From Syntrophales bacterium (lineage in GTDB: Bacteria > Desulfobacterota > Syntrophia > Syntrophales > UBA2192): a DNA stretch of 5,257 nt. The notes beneath the pieces are model-generated. The model made no database searches, was not told the DNA's origin, and saw only the letters and a program-made list of their open reading frames with translations. The stretch lies in assembly GCA_025454095.1 (NCBI GenBank), contig JALOPC010000130.1, forward strand, positions 1-5,257, read 5' to 3'. The first letter of the stretch is position 1. Each line of letters begins with the position of its first letter. Of this stretch, positions 1 through 5,257 are shown one piece after another. The position numbers and the translations under genes are program-made.

Positions 1-1626
1 TTCCCCTGCCGGCACCGGGACGGCCGCGACATCTTGTGCTACGTCAGCACGTCGCGCATCGGCGAGACCCTCCAGGAGAAGGGCATCGTCGCCACCTACG
101 AGGACATCACCGAGCGAAAGCGCGCCGAGGCGGACCTGAAGGAAAGCGAACAGCGCCTCCGCCGCATCATCGGCGGCTCGCCCATCGCCGCATTCGTCAT
201 CGGCCGGGACCACCGCGTGCTCTACTGGAACCGGGCCCTGGAGGAGTTGAGCGGGATCCGCGGAGCCGACGTGATCGGAACGGACGGGCAATGGCGGGCC
301 TTCTATCCCGAGAAGCGCCCCTGCCTGGCCGATTTGCTCGTCGACCAGGCCTTCGACTCCATACCCGCGTGGTACTCGAACTGCTACAGCCCCTCGAAGC
401 TCATCGAGGAGGCCTACGAGGCAACGGATTACTTCCCCTACCTGGGCAACGGGGGCAAATGGCTGCGGTTCACGGCGGCCGTCATTCGGGACTCCGCGGG
501 CAACCGGGTCGGCGCGATGGAAACGCTGGAGGATGTGACGGAGCGGAGGAACGCCGAGGAAGCGCTGAAGGGCAGCGAGGAGAGGCTCCGGGCCATCCTG
601 GAGGGGTCGCCCACACCCACGTTCGTCATCGATCGCGACCACCGGGTAATCGGGTGGAACCGGGCGCTCGAGGAGATGACGGGCGTTCGAAGCGGCGACG
701 TGATCGGCACGGAGAGTCACTCGAAGGCGCTCTACGGCGAAGACCGGCCCACCGTCGCGGACCTGCTCGTCGACGGGGCAGCCGATCTGGCCGGCGCGAT
801 CCGGAAATGGTACGGTCCGACCCTGCGGCGCTCGGGGCTGCTCGACGAGGCCTACGAGGCCACCGGCCCCCTGGCGTTCCCCGGCAGGCAGGAGAAGTGG
901 ATCCACTTCACCTCGGCGGCCGTGCGCGACAGCAGGGGAGACATGGTCGGCGCCGTGGAGACCATGACGGACATCTCGCCGCTCAAGAAGGCCGAAGAGG
1001 AGCTGAAGCTCACCGTCGAAAAACTCCGGAAGGCCACGGCGGGGATCATCCGGGCCATCGACCGGATCGTCGAGACGCGCGATCCCTACACGGCGGGCCA
1101 CCAGCACCAGGTGGCGCGCCTGGCCGAGGCCATCGCGCAGGAGAGGGGACTGCCTGCGGAGGCGGTCGAGGCGGTCTACGTGGCCGCCTCGATCCACGAC
1201 CTCGGCAAGATCACCGTGCCCGCCGAGATCCTCAGCAAGCCGGGACACATCAGCGACATCGAGCGCGAGATCATCCGCACGCACCCGCAGGTGGGCTACG
1301 ACATCCTCAAGACCATCGACTTCCCCTGGCCGATCGCGGAGATCGTGCTGCAGCACCACGAGAGGCTCGACGGCTCGGGGTATCCCCGCGGCCTGAAGGA
1401 CGGTGAGATCCGGATCGAGGCCAGGATCATCGGCCTGGCCGACGTGGTGGAGTCGATGGGTTCCCACAGGCCCTATCGACCCACCCTGGGCATGGAACGA
1501 GCCCTTTCCGAGATCCGGAAGAACCGGGGCATCCTGTACGACCCCGGCGTCGTCGATGCCTGCCTCGCCCTGTTCGAGAACAACCGGTTCGCCTTCGAGG
1601 GGCCGCCCGGCGATCCGAACCGGTAG
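1..1626 (+). CDS. Multi-PAS sensor protein with C-terminal HD-GYP domain (putative cyclic di-GMP phosphodiesterase), 5'-truncated
   Basis: The frame is open from base 1, so the true start lies upstream; the TTG at 34 is an internal Leu codon. 541 residues are visible (numbered from base 1). Residues 1-38 are the tail of a PAS/PAC domain ending in DITERKRAE. Two further PAS domains follow at about 49-181 and 193-326, each closing with a PAC-like DVTER or DIS motif and a short charged, probably coiled-coil linker. The HD-GYP domain spans about 351-530 and has its expected motifs: His367, the HD pair His399-Asp400 in SIHDLGKI, His428 in THPQVGY, His452-His453 and Gly460-Tyr461-Pro462 in HHERLDGSGYPRGL, and Asp481 in LADVVESM. 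The metal-ligand set therefore looks complete. Known members hydrolyse cyclic di-GMP to pGpG or GMP, so an active, signal-controlled phosphodiesterase is likely. The ligand of the PAS domains is unknown. No membrane segment is visible, but the missing N-terminus could hold one. Domain assignment is strong; cellular role is inferred. Confidence 0.93.
   Translation, partial: FPCRHRDGRDILCYVSTSRIGETLQEKGIVATYEDITERKRAEADLKESEQRLRRIIGGSPIAAFVIGRDHRVLYWNRALEELSGIRGADVIGTDGQWRAFYPEKRPCLADLLVDQAFDSIPAWYSNCYSPSKLIEEAYEATDYFPYLGNGGKWLRFTAAVIRDSAGNRVGAMETLEDVTERRNAEEALKGSEERLRAILEGSPTPTFVIDRDHRVIGWNRALEEMTGVRSGDVIGTESHSKALYGEDRPTVADLLVDGAADLAGAIRKWYGPTLRRSGLLDEAYEATGPLAFPGRQEKWIHFTSAAVRDSRGDMVGAVETMTDISPLKKAEEELKLTVEKLRKATAGIIRAIDRIVETRDPYTAGHQHQVARLAEAIAQERGLPAEAVEAVYVAASIHDLGKITVPAEILSKPGHISDIEREIIRTHPQVGYDILKTIDFPWPIAEIVLQHHERLDGSGYPRGLKDGEIRIEARIIGLADVVESMGSHRPYRPTLGMERALSEIRKNRGILYDPGVVDACLALFENNRFAFEGPPGDPNR
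145..981 (+). repeat. Tandem PAS-domain duplication inside the sensor gene
   Basis: Two consecutive PAS units share the order GSP-x(3)-FVI-x-RDHRV-x(2)-WNRALEE, then DVIGT, RP-x(2)-ADLLVD, EAYEAT, KW-x-x-FT and a closing GA-x-ET. Equivalent codons (the GAC of RDHRV at 208 and at 637) are 429 bases apart, a unit of 143 residues. The PAC-end aspartates (residues 35, 178 and 324) are spaced 143 and 146 residues. The units have diverged clearly: the first has QWRAFYPEKRP where the second has SKALYGEDRP. This is an old internal duplication rather than a recent or assembly-made repeat. Confidence 0.75.
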
Positions 1627-1637
1627 GAAACGGTTCG
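1616..1637 (+). other. Short inverted repeat across the stop codon of the HD-GYP gene
   Basis: CGAACCG (1616-1622) and CGGTTCG (1631-1637) form a perfect 7-bp stem with an 8-base loop that contains the TAG stop (1624-1626). The following bases are A-rich rather than T-rich, so this does not look like a standard intrinsic terminator on the + strand. It could be a weak RNA hairpin between two co-transcribed genes, or chance. Confidence 0.3.
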
Positions 1638-1654
1638 TCGAAAACAAAAACGGA

Positions 1655-1660
1655 AAGGAA
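1655..1660 (+). promoter_or_regulatory. Ribosome binding site of the aminotransferase gene
   Basis: AAGGAA lies 9 bases before the ATG at 1670, in an A-rich unstructured stretch. It fixes the start at 1670 and argues against the frame continuing upstream into the HD-GYP gene, where the same frame is open back to about 1403 without coding sense. Confidence 0.75.
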
Positions 1661-1669
1661 CCCTTCATC

Positions 1670-2872
1670 ATGAAGCCCGTCGACACCTTCGCCGTGGAAG
1701 ACCGCCACATGCCGCCCTTCTTCACGAAGATCCCCCTCTCCATCGAACGCGGCGAGGGGATCTACGTCTGGGACGAGTCCGGCAGGCGCTACATCGACTT
1801 CACCGCCGGGTGGGGGGTGACCTGCCTGGGGCACGCCCACCCCGCCATCGCCGGGGCCCTGGCCGAGCAGGGGCGAAAAATCCTGCAGAACCCCAACTCG
1901 GGGCTCACCTACTCCCCGGCCCGCGCACGGCTCATCGAGCTGCTCACGGGGATCCTGCCCGCGAACCTGACACGGGTCTTCTTTTCCAGCAGCGGCGCCG
2001 AGGCCAACGACGCCGTCATCAAGCTTGCCCGAAAGGCCACGGGACGGATGGACGTCGTCTCGACGGAGCAGAGTTTTCACGGCAGGACGATCAGCACGGC
2101 CTCGGCCACGGGACAGGCCAAGCACCGGGAGCGGTTCAACCCGCTCATGCCGAACTACCTCTTCGTCCCCTACGGCGACGCGGGGGCCATCGCCGAGGCG
2201 CTGGGCGAAAGCACGGCAGCCGTCATCCTCGAACCCATCCAGGGCGAGGGCGGGGTCAACGTGCCGCCCGACGGATACCTCCGGGAGGTCGAGGCGCTTT
2301 GCCGCAAGACGGGGGCCTACCTGATCGTCGATGAGGTGCAGACGGGCTTCTGCCGGACGGGCCCGCTCTTCGCCGTCACGGACCTGGGTATCCGGCCCGA
2401 CTTCATGACCCTGGCCAAGGGGATCGCCGGGGGGTTCCCCTTCGGGGCCTTCGCCCTGACCGAGGAGGTGTCGGCGAAGCTCGAGAAGGGCGACCACGGC
2501 GGCACCTACTGCGGAAACCCCCTGGGCTGCGCCGTGGCTCATGCGGTGATCCGGCATCTCATCGACGAGAACATCGAACAGAACGTGAAGAGCGTCGGGG
2601 CCATGATCCACGAGCAGATGCTGCTGTGGCAGGAGCGCTTCCCCGCGATGATTGCCGACGTCCGGGGCCGGGGCCTGCTGCTGGCCATGGAGATGGCCGG
2701 CGCGGCCACGGCGGAGCGCGTCTTCGGCGAGACCCTGAAGCGGGGAATGATCCTCAACCTGATCCAGACGAAGGTCATCCGCCTCTGCCCGGCCCTCAAC
2801 ATCACGCCCGGCGAGGCCGAGGTGGCCCTGTCGATCCTGGACGAGGCCCTCGAGGCCGCCGCGAAAGGCTGA
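1670..2872 (+). CDS. Class III PLP-dependent aminotransferase, acetylornithine aminotransferase (ArgD)-like
   Basis: A complete 400-residue protein of the usual ArgD length. Fold-type I, class III landmarks appear in order: SSGAEAN (107-113) for cofactor phosphate binding, FHGRT (136-140) with Arg139 at the position that in ornithine and acetylornithine aminotransferases contacts the substrate carboxylate, EPIQGEGG (188-195), DEVQTGFCRTG (221-231) with Asp221 for the PLP ring nitrogen, and Lys250 in LAKGIAGGFPFGAF as the Schiff-base lysine. Thr279 (HGGTYCGNPLG) and Arg371 (IRLCPALNI) complete the site. The protein should be a cytosolic dimer moving an amino group to a 2-oxoacid such as 2-oxoglutarate. 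The substrate is uncertain: the block NPNSGLTYSPARA near 74-86 is not what I expect of typical ArgD and recalls broader omega-aminotransferases, and no other arginine-pathway gene is in view. Acetylornithine, succinyl-diaminopimelate, GABA or another omega-amine remain possible. The start is supported by AAGGAA 9 bases upstream. It lies 43 bases after the HD-GYP gene. Confidence 0.93.
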   Translation: MKPVDTFAVEDRHMPPFFTKIPLSIERGEGIYVWDESGRRYIDFTAGWGVTCLGHAHPAIAGALAEQGRKILQNPNSGLTYSPARARLIELLTGILPANLTRVFFSSSGAEANDAVIKLARKATGRMDVVSTEQSFHGRTISTASATGQAKHRERFNPLMPNYLFVPYGDAGAIAEALGESTAAVILEPIQGEGGVNVPPDGYLREVEALCRKTGAYLIVDEVQTGFCRTGPLFAVTDLGIRPDFMTLAKGIAGGFPFGAFALTEEVSAKLEKGDHGGTYCGNPLGCAVAHAVIRHLIDENIEQNVKSVGAMIHEQMLLWQERFPAMIADVRGRGLLLAMEMAGAATAERVFGETLKRGMILNLIQTKVIRLCPALNITPGEAEVALSILDEALEAAAKG

Positions 2873-2920
2873 ATGCGCGAACCCGCGGAGACGAAACGGC
2901 GGGAACCCCCTGGCGGGGAC

Positions 2921-2927
2921 GGGAGGA
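2921..2927 (+). promoter_or_regulatory. Probable ribosome binding site of the LOG-family gene
   Basis: GGGAGGA is a strong Shine-Dalgarno-like match but ends 14 bases before the ATG at 2942, longer than usual. The alternative ATG at 2873, directly after the stop of the previous gene, has only AAAGG 4 bases upstream. The site favours 2942 but does not prove it. Confidence 0.5.
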
Positions 2928-2941
2928 ACACGAAAAGAACC

Positions 2942-3973
2942 ATGAAACTCAACTTCGCGAAAACCAACGGACCCTTCGACGACATGATCGAGAATCTGAT
3001 CCGGACTGCCGAAGGAATCGGACGGCCGGAACTCGTCCGCGAAATGATCATCGCCTCGCTCAAAGCCGGGCAGGAGGCCGACGAGGGCGCAGACCTCAAG
3101 CTCATGAACTCGACGCTTAAGGAAATGCGTTTCACCGCGAAAGTCTTCAGCCCCTACCGCAACGTGCGCAAGGTGACGGTCTTCGGCTCGGCGCGTACCC
3201 TGCCCGACGACCCGATGTACGAGATGGCCCGGCTATTCGGGAGACGGCTCGCCGAGGCCGGTTACATGGTCATCACCGGCGGCGGCGGCGGCATCATGCA
3301 GGCCGTCAACCAGGGCGCCGGTCACGAGCACTCCTTCGGGGTGAACATCCGCCTGCCCTTCGAGGAGAAGCCGAACCCCGTGATCGAGGGAAACCCGCGA
3401 TCCATCAACTACAAGTATTTTTTCAACCGCAAGGTCGCCTTCCTGAAGGAATCAGACGCGGTGGCGCTCTTCCCGGGCGGCTTCGGAACGCTCGACGAGG
3501 CGATGGAGACGCTCACCCTGGTGCAGACCGGGAAGCGAAACCCCATGCCGCTCGTGCTCGTGGAAACCCCGGACTCGTCCTACTGGAGCCACGTGGTCCG
3601 GTTCCTCGAAGAAGAGCTCCTGTCGCACAACTACATCTGCCCGTCGGATTTTGCCCTGTTCGAGAGGGTCTTGTCCGCGGAGGAAGCCGTGGACAAAATC
3701 CGGCGGTTTTACCGCCGCTACCACAGCCTGCGCTACGTGCGCGGCCAGCTCGTGATCCGGCTCGCCTCCCCGCTCGACGACGGCGCCGTCGCGGCGCTGG
3801 AGGAGCGATTCCGCGACCTCCTGCTTCCCGGGGGGCGCATCGCGCCCTCGGGGGCGCTGGACGAGGAACGGGAGGACGCCGACGAGGTGGCCCTCCCCCG
3901 GCTCGCAATCGATTTCAACCGGAGGGACTTCGGCAGGCTCCGGAGCCTGATCGACGCGATCAACGATTTCTGA
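2942..3973 (+). CDS. LOG family protein (TIGR00730-type Rossmann fold, putative nucleotide 5'-monophosphate phosphoribohydrolase) with C-terminal extension
   Basis: 343 residues from the chosen start. Residues 11-66 form a charged, probably helical N-terminal region. The Rossmann-like core begins at VTVFGSAR (78-85) and holds the glycine-rich GGGGGIMQAVNQGA (113-126), Arg163-Lys164 (the counterpart of the RK pair in LOG enzymes) and PGGFGTLDE (178-186) with Glu186. These are the hallmark nucleotide-binding and catalytic motifs, once annotated as 'lysine decarboxylase'. Characterised relatives cleave the N-glycosidic bond of nucleoside 5'-monophosphates, releasing base and ribose 5-phosphate: cytokinin activation in plants and some bacteria, purine nucleotide turnover for PpnN. 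Residues about 250-343 form an extra C-terminal region absent from the short (about 190-residue) LOG enzymes. It has RYVRGQLVIRL, an acidic stretch and a basic FNRRDFGRLR end. An alternative start at 2873 would add 23 Arg/Pro/Gly-rich residues that look like translated spacer, so I prefer 2942. The substrate is not determinable from the sequence. Confidence 0.88.
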   Translation: MKLNFAKTNGPFDDMIENLIRTAEGIGRPELVREMIIASLKAGQEADEGADLKLMNSTLKEMRFTAKVFSPYRNVRKVTVFGSARTLPDDPMYEMARLFGRRLAEAGYMVITGGGGGIMQAVNQGAGHEHSFGVNIRLPFEEKPNPVIEGNPRSINYKYFFNRKVAFLKESDAVALFPGGFGTLDEAMETLTLVQTGKRNPMPLVLVETPDSSYWSHVVRFLEEELLSHNYICPSDFALFERVLSAEEAVDKIRRFYRRYHSLRYVRGQLVIRLASPLDDGAVAALEERFRDLLLPGGRIAPSGALDEEREDADEVALPRLAIDFNRRDFGRLRSLIDAINDF

Positions 3974-3985
3974 CCCGCATGGCAC

Positions 3986-3990
3986 GGAGA
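3986..3990 (+). promoter_or_regulatory. Ribosome binding site of the carboxyltransferase gene
   Basis: GGAGA lies 5 bases before the ATG at 3996. A nearer ATG to the previous stop, at 3979, is in another frame and does not lead into the carboxyltransferase. Confidence 0.6.
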
Positions 3991-3995
3991 GACCC

Positions 3996-5257
3996 ATGGG
4001 CCCGGTGAAATTCCAGGACAACACCTTCCGCGACGGCCACCAGTCCGTTTTCGCGACCCGGATGACCACGGAGGACATGATCCCCATCGCCGAGAAGATG
4101 GACGAGGTCGGGTTCTGGGCCGTGGAGGTCTGGGGGGGCGCGACGTTCGACACGATGCACCGCTTCCTGAACGAGGACCCCTGGGAGAGGCCGCGCGTCC
4201 TGAAGCGCTACATGAAGAAAACCCCCTTCGCCATGCTGCTGCGCGGCCAGAACCTCGTCGGCTACCGGCATTACGCCGACGACGTCGTCCGGGCCTTTGT
4301 CGACCGGGCCTGCGCGATCGGGATCGACGTCTTCCGCGTCTTCGACGCGCTCAACGACCTGCGCAACATCGAGACCGGCGCCGCCCGCATCCGGGCCAAC
4401 GGCAAGCACTTCGAAGGCGCCGTCGTCTACTCGCTGACGCAGCGGCACCTGGGCGGCGAGGTCTTCAACCTCCCCTACTACGTGTCGAAAGCCCGGGCCC
4501 TGGAGGAGATGGGCGCCGACTCGATCTGCATCAAGGACATGGCGGGCATCCTGGCGCCCTATGACGCGTACGCCCTTTTTACCGAGCTGAAGAAATCCGT
4601 CGGCGTCCCCCTGCACCTCCACACCCACTACACCAGCGGCATGGCGTCGATGACCTGCCTGAAGGCCATCGAGGCCGGCGTGGACATCGTGGACACCTGT
4701 GTCGCCCCCTACGCCATGCGGACGTCGATGCCGCCCGTGGAGCCTCTGCTGCTCGCCCTGGAGGGCACCGAGCGCGACCCGGCCGTCGAGATGGGCCGGC
4801 TCCTGGAGATCGGGCACTACCTGGAGTCCCTGGCGCCCCGGTACGAGAAGCACCTGGCGTCCAACAGCCTGTCCCTGATCGACGAGAGCGTGATCGCCCA
4901 CCAGATCCCCGGCGGGATGACCTCCAACCTCGTCAGCCAGCTCAAGGAAATGAACGCCCTGGACCGTCTCCCGGACGTGCAGCGGGAGATCCAGGCGGTT
5001 CGCCGGGAGGCGGGGATGCCGCCGCTGGTGACCCCCACCTCCCAGATCGTCGGCTCCCAGGCCGTCATGAATGTGATGGCGGGCCGGTACCGGACGATCA
5101 GCAACCAGTTCCGCGACCTGCTGTTCGGCCTCTACGGGAAGACGCCCGCCGCGGTCGACCCGAAGGTCCGCGAGATCGCCCTGCGCGGCTACGACCAGGG
5201 GGTCTGGATCACGGACCGGCCGGCCAACCACCTCAAGCCGGAGATGGAGGCGGCGCG
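3996..5257 (+). CDS. Pyruvate/oxaloacetate carboxyltransferase (pyruvate carboxylase subunit B / oxaloacetate decarboxylase alpha-type), 3'-truncated
   Basis: The frame is open from ATG 3996 to the window edge (420 residues visible), 22 bases after the LOG-family stop. The N-terminus gives QDNTFRDGHQSVFATRMTTE, the signature of the DRE-TIM barrel carboxyltransferases, then VEVWGGATFD, RFLNEDPWER and LLRGQNLVGYRHYADD. Expected metal and catalytic residues are present: Asp8, Lys180 in CIKDMAGIL (the lysine carbamylated in pyruvate carboxylase), His209 and His211 in HLHTHYTSG, and Thr346 in VTPTSQIVGSQ, which aligns with the transcarboxylation threonine. HQIPGGMTSNL and RPANHLKPEME belong to the following conserved carboxylase domain. 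The family moves CO2 between carboxybiotin and pyruvate/oxaloacetate. The biotinyl domain usually found at the C-terminus would lie beyond the window. Without it and its neighbours, pycB-type carboxylase, oadA-type decarboxylase and transcarboxylase 5S subunit cannot be told apart. The start matches the usual beginning of homologues, with GGAGA 5 bases upstream. Confidence 0.93.
   Translation, partial: MGPVKFQDNTFRDGHQSVFATRMTTEDMIPIAEKMDEVGFWAVEVWGGATFDTMHRFLNEDPWERPRVLKRYMKKTPFAMLLRGQNLVGYRHYADDVVRAFVDRACAIGIDVFRVFDALNDLRNIETGAARIRANGKHFEGAVVYSLTQRHLGGEVFNLPYYVSKARALEEMGADSICIKDMAGILAPYDAYALFTELKKSVGVPLHLHTHYTSGMASMTCLKAIEAGVDIVDTCVAPYAMRTSMPPVEPLLLALEGTERDPAVEMGRLLEIGHYLESLAPRYEKHLASNSLSLIDESVIAHQIPGGMTSNLVSQLKEMNALDRLPDVQREIQAVRREAGMPPLVTPTSQIVGSQAVMNVMAGRYRTISNQFRDLLFGLYGKTPAAVDPKVREIALRGYDQGVWITDRPANHLKPEMEAA

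Noticed and set aside
36..1406. A 456-codon open frame on the plus strand in a second frame of the sensor gene
   Set aside because: It is Arg/Gly/His-rich without motifs and fully overlaps the frame that encodes the PAS and HD-GYP domains.
1403..1669. An N-terminal extension of the aminotransferase overlapping the HD-GYP gene
   Set aside because: The extra 89 residues are the Trp/Arg/Pro-rich out-of-frame translation of the HD-GYP coding sequence. The ATG at 1670 has a good ribosome binding site and gives the normal family length.
1627..1669. Promoter or intrinsic terminator between the HD-GYP and aminotransferase genes
   Set aside because: The A-rich stretch has no clear -35/-10 pair, and the hairpin nearby lacks a T-run.
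1427..2611. A 394-codon open frame on the minus strand
   Set aside because: Antisense to the end of the HD-GYP gene and most of the aminotransferase; low-complexity composition and no motifs. It crosses two well-supported genes.
3178..3545. Lysine decarboxylase activity for the LOG-family gene
   Set aside because: The PGGFGTLDE motif was historically labelled 'lysine decarboxylase', but the protein shows no PLP-binding lysine signature and matches nucleotide phosphoribohydrolases.
3452..4153. A 233-codon minus-strand open frame across the LOG/carboxyltransferase junction
   Set aside because: Antisense to two motif-supported genes, with no recognisable domain and no convincing start context.
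3960..5231. A 423-codon open frame on the minus strand
   Set aside because: It lies exactly antisense to the carboxyltransferase gene, which has many recognisable family motifs. The predicted protein is rich in Gly, Val, Asp, Arg and His with no domain I recognise, as expected of a mirror frame in GC-rich DNA.

Overview
The window is GC-rich coding DNA from a bacterium. Four protein genes lie on the + strand with almost no space between them, and I see no RNA gene, mobile element, CRISPR array or origin. The strong G/C bias at third codon positions also produces long open antisense frames, which I treat as shadows. Taxonomy cannot be fixed from sequence alone. The PAS variant in gene 1, the HD-GYP subtype and a stand-alone carboxyltransferase are the sort of genes I associate with anaerobic Deltaproteobacteria (Desulfobacterota, for example Syntrophia-like lineages). 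That placement is an inference with low to moderate confidence.

Layout: (1) bases 1-1626 are the 3' part of a multi-PAS sensor ending in an intact HD-GYP domain, with the 5' end outside the window. (2) After a 43-base gap with a clear Shine-Dalgarno comes a complete 400-residue class III (ArgD-like) PLP aminotransferase, 1670-2872. (3) A LOG-family (TIGR00730-type) nucleotide phosphoribohydrolase-like protein follows, best started at 2942 and ending at 3973. It carries a C-terminal extension beyond the LOG core. (4) A pyruvate/oxaloacetate carboxyltransferase starts at 3996 and runs off the 3' edge, so its C-terminal part is missing.

How they may work together: the spacing (43, 69 and 22 bases) suggests genes 2-4 are co-transcribed, possibly with gene 1. 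A metabolic theme is possible: carboxyltransferase chemistry at the pyruvate/oxaloacetate node, amino-group transfer to a 2-oxoacid, and nucleotide turnover. No shared pathway is demonstrated. The HD-GYP protein would respond to a sensed signal by degrading cyclic di-GMP. I found no convincing evidence of a new biological system. The points most worth following are the LOG C-terminal extension, the unassigned substrate of the aminotransferase, and whether the last gene is a carboxylase or a decarboxylase subunit.
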